Notes: generated by a model not told the origin, from the letters alone. A stretch of DNA of 64,000 bases from Mantis religiosa (GCA_030765055.1 CM060955.1:156236006-156300005); one strand, 5' to 3'. Shown: positions 22,000 through 35,109, counted from the first letter of the stretch. Program-made: numbers and translations.

Positions 22000-22654
22000 T
22001 TTCTACTGTGAAAAATACGTATAAAGGTTCATTTCAGGAACAAACGGACTGCATATTCAAAAAGAGCAGGCCAAATATGAAATAGATCGATTCTTAGCTA
22101 AGTTTCGATGAAAATGGTGTATGTCCATCTTTGATACCAGGCATCTCATTTGTTAAATTAAATCTATTATATCTCTATAAATAATCAGAACTGTCTAAAG
22201 ATAGTGTATGATGTACGGGTTAAAAGATTTTATTTTGTTCGTAGGTCTGGACCTGCGACCTCGTTTGGGAATCTCATCTACTCACGAAATAAAATCTTCC
22301 TTTTAATTGTTATAAATAAATATTTCTTTTTTCTTTTGGGTATCGAATGTTTTAAAAACTTTGTAGTAAACCGAAATTTGTGTATCAATAGGCAGTAGTT
22401 ATTCATCTGTCTTCTATTGCAATAGTAGCAGTAAGACTCGTTTTGGAATGAAAGTGAAAAGGTAACAACCATCTTACTACTAGGACTGTGAATTCATGAG
22501 ACTCTGTAGGTTTAGGTTCTGTTCGAACGACAATGGACCTTTATTTTCAAGATTTTAACCAGAAAACTGACATTCATCATCAGTAACGATATTCCAAAGC
22601 AAGTTTGAAATACCGCCTTGGAATTAACTATCAAAACACTAGAAGCTAGCTGTA
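22000..22654. other. Unique-looking sequence, no gene seen
   Basis: AT-rich; no exon or known repeat recognised. Confidence 0.4.
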
Positions 22655-22710
22655 AAATACAGTGCGATCCATATAAATCTGAACCATTTCAATAGACCGT
22701 GAGTAGGGCC
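22655..22710 (-). repeat. Short Tc1/mariner-type 3' end fragment
   Basis: GCGATCCATATAAATCTGAA followed by CCATTTCAATAGACC is identical to the start of the transposase remnant at 33520, so it is the end of the same DNA transposon. Confidence 0.6.
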
Positions 22711-22899
22711 CGGATTTTCATGAAAAGTTGTCTTTTTTCTGAGTAGTCATAGACGATGCTTATTGGATATTAAGTGCATTCTGGAACAAGTACGTTAGAT
22801 ATATATGGTTTTTATAAGTCATCAAAATGCATTTTTTCCACAATTTTATAATAGTAATTTTTTAACATTTAGATGCATTTTATGATCATTTTGTTTCTT

Positions 22900-22960
22900 T
22901 TTCACGAATTTATTGGGCACTTTCATCTATAGCCCACATTCGGGGGACCCGGGTTCGATT
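22900..22960 (+). mobile_element. SINE-E-like tRNA fragment
   Basis: CCCACATTCGGGGGACC and CCGGGTTCGATTC form a box B-like half similar to the copy at 45836-45945. It stops at the mariner fragment. Confidence 0.4.
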
Positions 22961-23065
22961 CGGCGTGTTTGTTTCAAATTAAGCTAACAGGATATGCAAC
23001 TGAATTTTAGTGCGAAAAATTATGACCGTAAAAAACTATGATCATTCTTTATTAAACAGCTGTCG
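22961..23065 (-). mobile_element. Mariner family A 5' end fragment
   Basis: The reverse complement reproduces the left 105 bp of family A (terminal repeat CGACAGCTGTTTAATAAAG through AACAAACACGCC). TA follows at 23066-23067. The rest of the element is gone. Confidence 0.85.
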
Positions 23066-23066
23066 T

Positions 23067-24250
23067 ACTTGAGTTAACCACCCTCGGGTTACAGAAACCT
23101 TACCTCAGTCGGCTTGTAGTATATCACAACAGTTATCCCTAAATTCTTAATGTGTAAAGGATAGTGTATTTTCTAACAGCTCGTTGCGAAAACATTGAAA
23201 ACATTATCTACACATCAAAGATGTCATTGGTGCATACTTGAAACAAGTGAGAAACAACGTGATATTTAGAGAGGGTTTACTTGGTTTCTGCTGATGCTAA
23301 TGACTTCAATACAATAGAAAGGGTGCTCTCGCCTGTTAAGCTAGACTCTTCTGAACAGGAAACAGTCAAATAAGTTAAAATTACAAAAAAAAAAGTTATA
23401 AAAAGATCTTTAAATAAAAAAGAGCTAAAAAGACAAATAAAATCCTCAATTTCTGGCACACAGTGACCCAATATTAACATATACTGTCAAAGGCCTCATT
23501 TTGAAACACTAGGGAAGAATAGGTCCAGTCATCTTGTAGCGTGCAGCTATAAAAAGTTGACTGTCGCTTAAGCTTACTGCATTTTCCTATTTGCATTTGT
23601 CTACAAACGTCTATCTCGGATAAGATGAAGTAGAGGGAATAAGAGCTGAGAAAGTACACAAGTCAAACTTAATTCTGCATGCACCTACCCAGCCGTAAAC
23701 ATTAGCATTTTCACTTAGAAGTATTAGTGTAAGAGTTTTGACACATACCTTTGAGACTTGCCGCCGTACTGGCAATTGTGTAATCTGTCCAAGTACTTAA
23801 AGTTTCCATGAGCCCAACCTTCAAAGAGTAGTTATCACGAAACTTGGTGCAAGGGACATCTAATCAGCACTTGTTTAAAATTCGAGTTTGGATGCAACGT
23901 TGCCTATCTACTGGGCGTGTAGGAGATATAAATAACCTCAAGCCTTTCACAACAAAGCAAATCCTTTCGTAGAATTAATGGTAATATAGAAAGTGAAGGG
24001 TGTCTTTAGTCATTTATCTTTTAAAATGATCAATAGTGTAGGTTTTTGTATTTCCTATACTTGACATGAGGTATACTCGCTTGGAAAAGCCACATTAAGT
24101 ATATAACACAAGATATTAAGAAGGCGTACAAAATTGAAATAAGAATTAGTATCTCTAGAGTGACTTCCAAAAGCGCAGTTTCAAAATAAAACACAAAACA
24201 CGATAAAAATATCAGGTTGAATGAGAATTGCAAAACGGTTCAAGAACACA
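23067..24250. other. Unique-looking sequence, no gene seen
   Basis: Several short open frames are hydrophobic and AT-driven; none shows a family motif or convincing splice sites. Confidence 0.4.
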
Positions 24251-24254
24251 GATA

Positions 24255-25544
24255 CGCGGGCTGTTCAATAAAGAATTACCATAATTTTAAGGGTCATAAT
24301 TTTTCGCAATAAAATTCAAAAGCTTAATGTGAAACAAAAACGCCGTAGTAGTTTCAGTGTTGCTACTCCTGGTTCCCGCTTGTGATAACCCGGCAAGTTC
24401 AGACATATTTAGTATTGCCTACAACTGTAATGGAGGTAACACGCGAGGAGCAATATGCGGCTTTGAAATTCTGCATTCGTCTCAACAAATCTTCAGTTGA
24501 GGCCTATACAATGTTACAGGAGGCCTATGAAGAGTCTGTTCTTCCCTACAGCACAGCTCGAAGGTGGTTTAAAATGTTTAAAGAGGGTAGACAATCAATT
24601 TCAAAGGAAGGTGGACCCGGTGCTCTAGTTACTGCTTTTACGGAAGAAAACATAACACTGCTGCTGCCATTGTAATCGACGAATTACCTTAATATCACTT
24701 TCTGAAATACTGAACATTTCATTGGGTGTCATCCACACGTTTGTGATAGAAACATTACACATGAGACGTGTTTGTGCGCGATGGGTTCCAAGACTGCTGA
24801 TTCCCGAACAAAAGGACATATGCATGTAGGTATGCATACAATTAAAGTTGATGTTAGAGGAAGATACGGAGTTTCTTTCAAACGAAATCACTGCTCATGA
24901 AACTTGGCTACATCATTTTGATCCCGAGAGCAAACAGCAAAGTTCAGTGTGGAAAACTCGTTCATCACCAACCCCCCAAAAAGCAAAAGTGGTTGCTTCT
25001 GCTGGGAAAGTTATGGTCATGTCATTCTTTGATATTCATGGAATGGTTTATCAGCATGCTCTACCTGCACAGACGTTAGTAATTGGACAATACTACAGGA
25101 ATGTCCTGAAAATATTGCAAGTCCATATCAGGCACAAAAGACCACATTTCCGTGAAGCAGGCTGGATGCTGCACTACGATAATGCGCGGCCGCATATTGC
25201 CAATGTTGTTGCTGAATATCTTGCAAAAATCAACGTGAAGTGCACCCCTCACCATCCCTATGGTCCGGACATAGCCCCATGTGACTTTTTTCTATTCCCT
25301 AACTTGAAGAAACGCCTTCGTGGGAGGCATTATCCATCATCGGAAGCAGTGGTGAAGGCTGCGGAGGCGATTTTGAAGGATCTCTCAAAAATGGTTTCCA
25401 GCATGTCTTTGAAGACTGGCAGAAACGCTGGGACAAGTGCATCGCATTCAGGGGAGACTATTTTGAGAAGACCATCAAAATTACTAGGGTGAGTAAAGGT
25501 ACGTTGTCAAAAAAAAGTTGTGATTATTTATAGAACAGCCCTCG
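24255..25544 (+). mobile_element. Mariner family A copy 3, disabled
   Basis: Ends CGCGGGCTGTTCAATAAAG and the complement of CGAGGGCTGTTC, flanked by TA at 24253-24254 and 25545-25546. Transposase starts near 24430 (MEVTREEQYAALKF). A deletion and frameshift near 24660 and a small insertion near 24825 break it. In the 24848-25492 frame the first catalytic Asp is His (TAHETW), while the second (HYDNARPH) and third (APCDFFLFP) remain. It is therefore catalytically dead twice over. Confidence 0.94.
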
Positions 25545-25774
25545 TATATTACGCATTTCCTATCTGGACATAGAGATGAGAAAACGGTGGCGTTCCCTAA
25601 TGACTGGAGCTCGGATTTTCGCATATTTGCATATTTGATAGTTAAACGTTTGCATGTAAATAATGAATTTATTACATATTATAAGGAGTTTATTACGGAA
25701 GTTTTATAGTGCAGATAAATACTTATTATAAATATGATGCTATTTAAAACTACGTGTCTTCGCTATTCAAATGT

Positions 25775-26050
25775 TACCATTTTATTTGTTTCATTTATAC
25801 CCCGCCTTTAACTCCAGTGTCATATCGGCGATCGTTCTCCTTTCGAACATACCGAAGGTGTTAACTCGTATTCGTTGGGTTTTAATCACGTACACATTCG
25901 CACTCTCATTCATACTTCCAGACTCTGGGGAAGATGAGGAATTATCTTGGTCGGAGAAAAATCCCCACCCCCCACCGCCGCCGCCAGTAATCGAACACGG
26001 AACCCCTAGCATGGCAGGCAGATGCTCTACCGACTGAGCCACGGGACCAT
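25775..26050 (-). mobile_element. SINE-D copy with tRNA-like head
   Basis: On the minus strand the head reads GGTCCCGTGGCTCAGTCGG with box B TGTTCGATTAC, followed by a GC-rich spacer and a body ending GGCGGGGTATAAATG. Fragments of the same body are at 2375 and 55255. Confidence 0.8.
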
Positions 26051-26378
26051 CCAATGTAACCATTATTTCGTCTTTATCTTCATGTAATGAGTTAAGCCTT
26101 CTGTTCCTGTTTTTTATTTCTTTCATAGATTATCTGTTGTTATCTAGCCTCGTTTTATGCAGTATTGCAACAGACCATAATTTAGATTAGCTAATGTAAG
26201 GTTATTTGATACCGAGCTCCTGAACTTGGCTTCGACAGTACATTTAAAAAAGAACACAGTTCCCAGAATACAAAACGTGTAACAAAGGAGACATTCGAGA
26301 GCTCCTATGTTACAAAACCTGCTTCTTACAAATACAGCAGTTGGTGCTTTGTACATTTAATGAACGCAGAGACCAGGT

Positions 26379-26431
26379 GATCCGCTGGACGACGACGACG
26401 ACGACGACGATGATGATGATGATGATGATGA
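26379..26431 (+). repeat. GAC/GAT microsatellite
   Basis: About nine GAC units followed by about seven GAT units, at the 3' end of a minus-strand SINE-C copy. A GAT tail also marks the SINE-C copy at 29660. Confidence 0.9.
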
Positions 26432-26439
26432 AGGAGTAG

Positions 26440-26864
26440 AGCCTGATGGAAAAATTCAACGCCATAGCCGGGATTTGAACCACGGATCCTATGGTTTCAG
26501 TCCAGCCGCTCTAAACCATTGTGCTACTATGGCCAACGTGCCAACATGGCATTAAATTCTCCAACTGACTCGTGTTTTTCCCAGTAAACCACTAGGAGTT
26601 ATCATAAACATGAGACAACTACCTTAATGGTGACTTAAATGGTGAACTATTTAGTCAGTTGGAGAATTTAATGCCATGTCGGCACGTTGGCCATAGTAGC
26701 TCAAATGGTTAGAGCGTCTGGACGGAAACCAGAAGATTCGTGGTTCAAATCCCGGCTATGGCATTGAATTTTTCAATCTGGCTCTACCCCTTCATAGTGC
26801 GTCCTACACAAGGGTAGTGTGCAAGAACAATTAATTTCCATTATTTGACTTAATAGTAGTCCGA
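26440..26864. mobile_element. Two SINE-C copies in head-to-head inverted arrangement
   Basis: A minus copy (26440-26600, tRNA-like TTTGAACCACGG box B complement) and a plus copy (26645-26864, GGCCATAGTAGCTCAAATGG box A and GGTTCAAATCCCGGC box B) face each other around a short centre. The GCATTAAATTCTCCAACTGA flanks are complementary, so the pair can fold back. Confidence 0.82.
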
Positions 26865-29660
26865 ACTATAAAGCCCGGGCCTTAAATTACTTACAGCATA
26901 GTAAGTCGTCATTAAGGTAGTTGTCTCATGTGTTTATGAGAACTCCTAGTGGTTTACTATAAAGCCCGGACCTTAAAGTACTTACAGCATAGTAAGTCGT
27001 CATTAAGGTAGTTGTCTCATGTGTTTATGAGAACTCCTAGTGGTTTACTATAAAGCCCGGGCCTTAAATTACTTACAGCATAGTAAGTCGTCATTAAGGT
27101 AGTTGTCTCATGTGTTTATGAGAACTCCTAGTGGTTTACTATAAAGCCCGGGCCTTAAAGTACTTACAGCATAGTAAGTCGTCATTAAGGTAGTTTTCTC
27201 ATGTGTTTATGAGAACTCCTAGTGGTTTACTATAAAGCCCGGGCCTTAAAGTACTTACAGCATAGTAAGTCGTCATTAAGGTAGTTGTCTCATGTGTTTA
27301 TGAGAACTCCTAGTGGCTTACTATAAAGCCCGGGCCTTAAAGTCCTTACAGCATAGTAAGTCGTCATTAAGGTAGTTGTCTCATGTTTATGATAACTCCT
27401 AGTGGCTTACTATAAAGCCCGGGCCTTAAAGTCCTTACAGCATAGTAAGTCGTCATTAAGGTAGTTGTCTCATGTTTATGATAACTCCTAGTGGCTTACT
27501 ATAAAGCCCGGGCCTTAAAGTCCTTACAGCATAGTAAGTCGTCATTAAGGTAGTTGTCTCATGTTTATGATAACTCCTAGTGGCTTACTATAAAGTCCGG
27601 GTCTTAAAGTACTTACAGCATAGTAAGTCGTCATTAAGGTAGTTGTCTCATGTTTATGATAACTCCTAGTGGCTTACTATAAAGCCCGGGCCTTAAAGTC
27701 CTTACAGCATAGTAAGTCGTCATTAAGGTAGTTGTCTCATGTTTATGATAACTCCTAGTGGCTTACTATAAAGTCCGGGTCTTAAAGTACTTACAGCATA
27801 GTAAGTCGTTATTAAGGTAGTTGTCTCATGTGTTTATGAGAACTCCTAGTGGCTTACTATAAAGCCCGGGCCTTAAAGTCCTTACAGCATAGTAAGTCGT
27901 CATTAAGGTAGTTGTCTCATGTGTTTATGAGAACTCCTAGTGGTTTACTATAAAGTCCGGGTCTTAAAGTACTTACAGCATAGTAAGTCGTCATTAAGGT
28001 AGTTGTCTCATGTGTTTATGAGAACTCCTAGTGGTTTACTATAAAGCCCGGGCCTTAAAGTCCTTACAGCATAGTAAGTCGTCATTAAGGTAGTTGTCTC
28101 ATGTGTTTATGAGAACTCCTAGTGGTTTACTATAAAGCCCGGGTCTTAAAGTACTTACAGCATAGTAAGCCGTCATTAAGGTAGTTGTCTCATGTGTTTA
28201 TGAGAACTCCTAGTGGTTTACTATAAAGCCCGGGTCTTAAAGTCCTTACAACATAGTAAGCGGTCATTAAGGTAGTTATCTCATGTGTTTATGAGAACTC
28301 CTAGTGGTTTACTATAAAGCCCGGGTCTTAAAGTCCTTACAACATAGTAAGTCGTCATTAAGGTAGTTGTCTCATGTGTTTTTGAGAACTCCTAGTGGTT
28401 TACTATAAAGACGGGGCCTTAAAGTACTTACAGCATAGTAAGTCGTCATTAAGGTAGTTTTCTCATGTGTTTATGAGAACTCCTAGTGGTTTACTATAAA
28501 GTCCGGACCTTAAAGTACTTACAGCATAGTAAGTCGCCATTAAGGTAGTTGTCTCATGTGTTTTTGAGAACTCCTAGTGGTTTACTATAAAGTCCGGGCC
28601 TTAAAGTACTTACAGCATAGTAAGTTGTCATTAAGGTAGTTGTCTCATGTGTTTATGAGAACTCCTAGTGGTTTACTATAAAGTCCGGGTCTTAAAGTAC
28701 TTACAGCATAGTAAGTCGTCATTAAGGTAGTTGTCTCATGTGTTTATGAGAACTCCTAGTGGTTTACTATAAAGTCCGGGTCTTAAAGTACTTACAGCAT
28801 AGTAAGTCGTCATTAAGGTAGTTGTCTCATGTGTTTATGAGAACTCCTAGTGGTTTACTATAAAGTCCGGGTCTTAAAGTACTTACAGCATAGTAAGTCG
28901 TCATTAAGGTAGTTGTCTCATGTGTTTATGAGAACTCCTAGTGGTTTACTATAAAGCCCGGGCCTTAAAGTACTTACAGCATAGTAAGTCGTCATTAAGG
29001 TAGTTGTCTCATGTGTTTTTGAGAACTCCTAGTGGTTTACTATAAAGCCCGGACCTTAAAGTACTTACAGCATAGTAAGTCGCCATTAAGGTAGTTGTCT
29101 CATGTGTTTATGAGAACTCCTAGTGTTTTACTATAAAGCCCGGATCTTAAAGTACTTACAGCATAGTAAGTCGTCATTAAGGTAGTTGTCTCATGTGTTT
29201 ATGAGAACTCCTAGTAGTTTACTATAAAGTCCGGGTCTTAAAGTACTTACAGCATAGTAAGTCGCCATTAAGGTAGTTGTCTCATGTGTTTATGAGAACT
29301 CCTAGTGTTTTACTATAAAGCCCGGACCTTAAAGTACTTACAGCATAGTAAGTCGTCATTAAGGTAGTTGTCTCATGTGTTTATGAGAACTCCTAGTGTT
29401 TTACTATAAAGCCCGGAACTTAAAGTACTTACAGCATAGTAAGTCGCCATTAAGGTAGTTGTCTCATGTGTTTATGAGAACTCCTAGTGTTTTACTATAG
29501 AGCCCGGACCTTAAAGTACTTACAGCATAGTAAGTCGCCATTAAGGTAGTTGTCTCATGTGTTTATGAGAACTCCTAGTGTTTTACTATAAAGCCCGGGT
29601 CTTAAAGTACTTACAGCATAGTAAGTCGTCATTAAGGTAGTTGTCTCATGTGTTTATGAG
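26865..29660 (+). repeat. 91-bp satellite array (about 31 units), derived from the SINE-C leader
   Basis: Units begin ACTATAAAGCCCGGG and recur at 91 bp (26865, 26956, 27047), with an 89-bp variant block near 27330-27800. Each unit contains ACTTACAGCATAGTAAGT and TCTCATGTGTTTATGAGA, two perfect 6-bp hairpins. The unit aligns with the leader just upstream of the tRNA part of SINE-C (44118-44205), and a SINE-C copy stands at each end of the array. Confidence 0.95.
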
Positions 29661-29876
29661 AACTCCTAAGTGATTTGCCGGGAAAGACACGAGTCAGTTG
29701 GAGAATTTAATGCCATGTCGGCATGTTGGCCATAGTAGCTCAAATGGTTAGAGTGGCTGGACGAAAACCACAAGATCCGTGATTCAAATCCCGGCTTTGG
29801 CATTGAATGTTTCAATCTGGCTCTACCTCTTCATAGTTCGTCCTACACACGGCTAGTGTGAAAGAACAATTAATTA
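29661..29876 (+). mobile_element. SINE-C copy bounding the 91-bp array
   Basis: ACGAGTCAGTTGGAGAATTT, GGCCATAGTAGCTCAAATGG (box A) and GATTCAAATCCCGGC (box B), then a tail that passes into GAT repeats. The array's last unit runs directly into its leader. Confidence 0.88.
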
Positions 29877-30290
<414 letters not shown>

Positions 30291-30529
30291 CGTTAATGTA
30301 ACTACCATCCGTTACTTAATTTTCTTGCTGGAAATAGTTAAGGCAACTTCCAGGTATTGTAGAAGGTCATGGTCGGATGTCACTAGATCACATTTTTACC
30401 GTCACTTGTCACCATGTTAAAATTCGTGGATCTAAGCCGTGTCTTCAGCTTAACCCTTACTTAACTAAACTTAAGTAAGTTTTAAGACAGAAAACTATAT
30501 GAGAAAAACTGCTATCCCTTCTTCCTTTT

Positions 30530-31400
30530 GGAGTTGCAATCTCGATCACGGTGAGTTACCTGCATAAGTTTTTCCGGAGCTTTTCCTCATGCTAAATGAT
30601 GAATGTCTGGTAACTAAGCTCTATGTACTCTGTACACATCTGAACATCATTTCATTCATCGTCCGATATGACTTAACGTTGGAGGTTTTCTCTTATCCTG
30701 AAAGATGAATATCTGGTAACTCTAAGCTCTATATACCCTGTACTCATTTGTACATCATTTCATTCATTGTCCGATATAACTTAACGTTGGAGGTTTTCTC
30801 TTATTCTGAAAGATGAATGTCTGGTAACTCTAAGCTCTATATACCCTGTACTCATTTGTACATCATTTCATTCGTCGTCCGATATAACTTAACGTTGGAG
30901 GTTTTCCCTTATCCTGAAAGATGAATGTCTGGTAACTCTAAGCTCTATATACCCTGTACTCATTTGTACATCATTTCATTCGTCGTCCGATATGACTTAG
31001 CGTTGGAGGTTTTCTCTTATCCTGAAAGATGAATGTCTGGTAACTCTAAGCTCTGTGTCCCCTGGACTCATTTGTACATCATTTCATTCATTGTCCGATA
31101 TGACTTAACGTTGGAGGTTTTCTCTTATCCTGAAAGATGAATGTCTGGTAACTCTAAGCTCTATGTACCCTGTACTCATTTGAACATCATTTCATTCATC
31201 GTCCGATATGACTTATCGTTGGAGGTATCCTCTTATTCTGAAAGATGAATGTCTGGTAACTCTAAGCCTTATTCACCCTGTACTCATTTGAACATTAATT
31301 CATCAATCGTTCGAAGATAAATGTCAGGTAACTGTAAGCTCTATGAGTCCTGTACTCATTTGAACACCATTTCATCGTCCGATATGACTTAACTTTGGAG
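30530..31400 (+). repeat. 108-bp satellite array 3 (about 8 units), derived from SINE-B
   Basis: Same unit as array 1. The left edge keeps CAATCTCGATCACGGTGAG and TTACCTGCATAAG, which is SINE-B box B and the sequence after it, so this array too begins in a SINE-B copy. The last two units are short and diverged. Confidence 0.93.
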
Positions 31401-32720
31401 AACGTTAATGAAAAAGATTTATAAATAAAATTACTTTTAGGTACGTCTCTTGAAGAGCAGTTATTTCAATGTTCCTAAAGCTAAAACATAGGTCGAGCTG
31501 TGTAATAAGTAACTTCTTCTTTTCTATGATATAGAGCAGTTTTATCTCTCTACATGACAAATAAGTATTCAAGAATTAAGTGGTAAGCTATTGCTTGAAA
31601 TTATAAATCCATTTTATTACAGAATTGTAAAATACACAAATTATTAAATGTTATATTGCAGTTACTGGCGTTCTCATCACATTTGCTATGTATTTTTAGT
31701 TTCCTTCTTTTCCCAAGGACTATAAATGCAAAATAAAACCGGAAGGTAATGCACAAGGGCATCGGATGTACTTAGATAAATGACACCTGCTAAATCAATG
31801 TCTGGCACTCAATGGCAAAACTGCCTGGCCTTTGATTTAGACTATCACCAGTATTATCGGTTGGCTGAAGGTCTAAACTCATGAAATCTCTTTGTTACCT
31901 TCACACCGTCAGATTGCTTGAGTTTCTGCACTAATACCCGCAATGAAAGTTTGGATTATGTTTGTGTTTACGAGGAAGTCACAGCCTTGCTGTATTCAAA
32001 TCAAAATCTGTGATTGTCACTGATTCTCTAGCAAAAACTGACATGCATAATTATAATTTCACCTTCTGTAATGTTTCTGTAATGTAGAGGTTGCTTTTTG
32101 AGGACTTTATGAAACAAGTACTACTTAAACACAACGCGCTATCCAAGCATTATGGGGGAACGTGTGCAAGTATTCAGAGTCTCACATAAATAGTCATAAC
32201 ACCCAAAGTTTTCAAGTTAGAGTGTTGAAACCTAGTATACTCATTTAAGATAATACAGTTAATATGCACAATTTGTTTCATAATTTCCCATTGTTTATAA
32301 CTAATGCTACATAGTTTTTCTATATGCAGAGATATTTACAAATTTAAACCCATTTTTTTTTTTTCAAAATTCACATATGCTATCTTTCAAAAAATTTGGT
32401 ATGTTATTTTAAAACACACTAAATTGAATTTGTTGGATTTAGATTTCTTATTGAAGCTGTATAGAATTTAAAAAAAAAGTTAATCATATGCATCCTTTAA
32501 AAATTAAAATAATTTCATATATTTTGTATCATCACATTCCATCTGGAGCTTAATCTTAAATTCTAGAACCAACAAAATGTTCATTGTGGCATAAGAAAGC
32601 TGTGTGCTAAATTGCATCACTGTAGATGAAGTAGTTTGAGAGAAAAATGGATTGAAGTTGTAGAAAATGCAAGTTACGGGGAAAGGCAATTAAAATACAA
32701 TAAGTATTATTCAGTTTGCC
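31401..32720. other. Unique-looking AT-rich sequence, no gene seen
   Basis: No open frame with family features, no repeat recognised. Confidence 0.4.
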
Positions 32721-32733
32721 TTTTAATTTTAAG

Positions 32734-33027
32734 TCAGAACTTCGCATATCCATAGTCTGTATCCTCATTCAGGTCTTCTTCAGCGTTTCTTTTTATAATC
32801 CTCTTCTGTCTTGCTTCTTTCTGCATTAATTTCATAGCTCTTTCTGCACCAGCGATGCGAATGTCGTCGATTGTTTCCATAAGCACACCAGGTTGATACC
32901 CTAACTGATGCGTAACTTTCTTTCTACCAACATTCCCATCATTAAACACTATTGCAGCATCAAATGTAGCAATTTTCACCACTATGGAAGACACAAATGA
33001 TGCTTTGGGACACCTTTTCCATATCAA
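32734..33027 (-). pseudogene. Transposon-associated ORF remnant of unknown function
   Basis: The minus-strand frame reads IWKRCPKASFVSS, then FDAAIVFNDGNVGR, LGYQPG, and ends in a basic and acidic tail (EARQKRIIKRNAEED, DTDYGYAKF). I recall the pattern W-KRCPK-FV ... DA-I-FN-G ... LG--PG ... EAR-KR--KR from uncharacterised multicopy proteins of arthropods and cnidarians that look transposon-borne. No enzymatic motif is visible. A stop and frame change cut it off on the 5' side, so this is the C-terminal piece of something longer. Confidence 0.5.
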
Positions 33028-33514
33028 ACTGTTGAGGCTTTAATTTGGGTTTTGTATCTCTCCATAGAGACATATTTTTTAGATCTGGGTGTGCTGCAAG
33101 TCTGGGTGTGCTAAGAATTGGTAGGTGGGCTTTATAGATTCCAAGACAACTGATGGAAGACTATGTGTGGTACTATGCAACACTAGGGCATTTAATTTTT
33201 TAAAGGTACATACAGACCACGTACAGTCATAATATTTTGGTATTTGATAGCTAATCCTATATACTATTTTACAAAACAATAAACAAATTAGATTTTCTGA
33301 ACTTTTCTCGTACGGCCCCCCCCCCCCTTTTAGATAAACTGCGATTGTCTTCGGTATGAGCAAGGAATTTTCTTCAATAGCTTGTTTAAATTATGAAATT
33401 ATAGAACAATATTTCCTTGTAAACAATAAGTTGGATATCTCAATTGAATAATGGGGTAGTATTACTAGATGCATACATAACCTCACTATTGCAAGTCCAC
33501 ATTATCTTGAAGTT

Positions 33515-33900
33515 GTATAGAGCGATCCATATAAATCTGAACCATTTCAATAGACCATATCGTTTGAACCAATAATAGGACACACGTGTAACTTAGGGAG
33601 AATATAATACACAATTGGGAGATTACATTACACTATTTACATCTCAGAGAAAATGTTGGAAGTGTCCTCCACCAGCATCTATACATGTTTGCACTCATCT
33701 CACCATATTCTCTGAAGTTTTACGGAGAATATCCTCGCCAATCTTACTTATTTCGGTTCTAATGGATTCCTAAAGAACATCAATTGTCCGTGATCTATTC
33801 TTGTACACTATATTTTTAGATACCCCCAAAAGAAAAAAATCCGGTGAGGTTAGGTCAGGGGATCTGGGGGGCACAGACCTTTTGAGATTATTCGATTATC
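33515..33900 (-). pseudogene. Tc1/mariner-type transposase C-terminus and 3' end
   Basis: On the minus strand a frame with two stops reads PPRSPDLTSPDFFLLGVSK (third catalytic Asp region), KNRSRTIDVL, then a C-terminal segment ending CIDAGGGHFQ. This is the usual end of many insect Tc1/mariner-related transposases. It finishes in GCGATCCATATAAATCTGAA at 33520, shared with 22655. Confidence 0.7.
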
Positions 33901-34084
33901 AAAGAAACTGGTTACAAGTTCCATGGTGTCATTAGATGTATGTTACGTTGATCCATCTTGCTGGAAATAACCTTCTCTCAGTTCTATATTATCTCCGTTA
34001 AACTTCAGAGAATATGACGAGACGAGTGGAAACACACACTTAAGTAATATTCATTTCCATTTCAATTTCAAATTACTATACATA

Positions 34085-34520
34085 CATACTTATTACTAAA
34101 CTGAGTTGCTGGTTACCCTTGGGCCCAATACACTCAAACTCTGAGGTTATCAGTCCCAATTGTCATCTTATCTAGTTTTTACACTCATTAACTTCATTGC
34201 TTGAATTTCCTTTGGTAGCCTTGCCCATTCTTTTTTACCTATCTTCTCCCTAAGCAACCTAGTTTCTTCACATTCTGAAAGCAAATGCCATTCTTTATCC
34301 TTTTGGTGACACAATGGGCATTTCTCCAGATCCCTCCCTCTTCCCAAACCCTTCAGTTTCACCTCCCCTGTTCTGGCCCATGCAAAGCCTTCTCTTGCTC
34401 CTTTATTACAAATATCAATGTATTTTCTCCTATTCCAGATAACTTTCATCTCTCTATAAGTTTCCAGTGAGCTTTTCAAGTTGAACCTTCCTAACATTTC
34501 TTGTCTTTGAATATCTTCCG
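34085..34520 (-). pseudogene. Non-LTR retrotransposon C-terminus with CCHC-like finger, copy 1
   Basis: The frame (34168-34497) reads FNLKSSLETYREMKVIW, KGAREGFAWARTGEVKLKG, then CPLCHQKDKEWHLLSEC. The C-x2-C-x8-H-x4-C finger after the RT is typical of the reverse transcriptase C-terminus of R1/I/Jockey-related elements. Downstream is a 3' UTR ending TGGGCCCAA, shared with the copy at 39900-40700. The RT itself is absent. Confidence 0.7.
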
Positions 34521-34705
34521 TTCTTAACCTAAATTATTTCCAAAATCCATACACTTAAGTAAGTAGGGAACGTCATCGCACTCCACTCAAACATTCGACC
34601 ACAAGATTTCAGTGAAAATTCACGTTTTGAAGCTGCCTGAATCGAAAAATATCGATTTTAAACATAATCCTCCGTGTACGTGTCCTTGCGTCTACGATCA
34701 CCAAG

Positions 34706-34905
34706 GCCACGCCGTGACCGAGCGGTTACACCGCTTGACTCTCACCAAGCTGGCCTGGGTTCGATCGCAGACGACCGCAAAGTGAGATTTGTGCTGACAA
34801 CACGGCGCTGGGGCGGGTTTTCTCCGAGATCTCCGGTTTCCCCCGCCATTTTAATCTCATATATCATCAGTGTCACTGCCTGCATCCAAATACGTTTTTA
34901 GGGGC
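34706..34905 (+). mobile_element. SINE-A copy 3, 3' truncated
   Basis: GCCGTGACCGAGCGG (box A), GGGTTCGATCGCAG (box B) and the SINE-A body up to the GTCACTGCCTGC region, then lost. Confidence 0.82.
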
Positions 34906-35109
34906 AGTGAACTGTCTCCGAGATACGAGTACTCTATTTGCCTGAACTTTCCCTTGAATATCACAGATGTTCGTCTGAATACGGAATGAGCTTCAGCGAT
35001 GCAAGGCTTTGAGCTGACATACGCCCTTATTTCATTCAAACAAAGGGCAAGATCGTGTAGCAGATCAGTGTAACTATAAACTAAAGGAAGAGATTTGAGC
35101 ACCTAACTC

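Noticed and set aside
25791..26126. A 111-residue minus-strand frame with glycine run
   Set aside because: It is the translation of a SINE-D copy, including its tRNA head.
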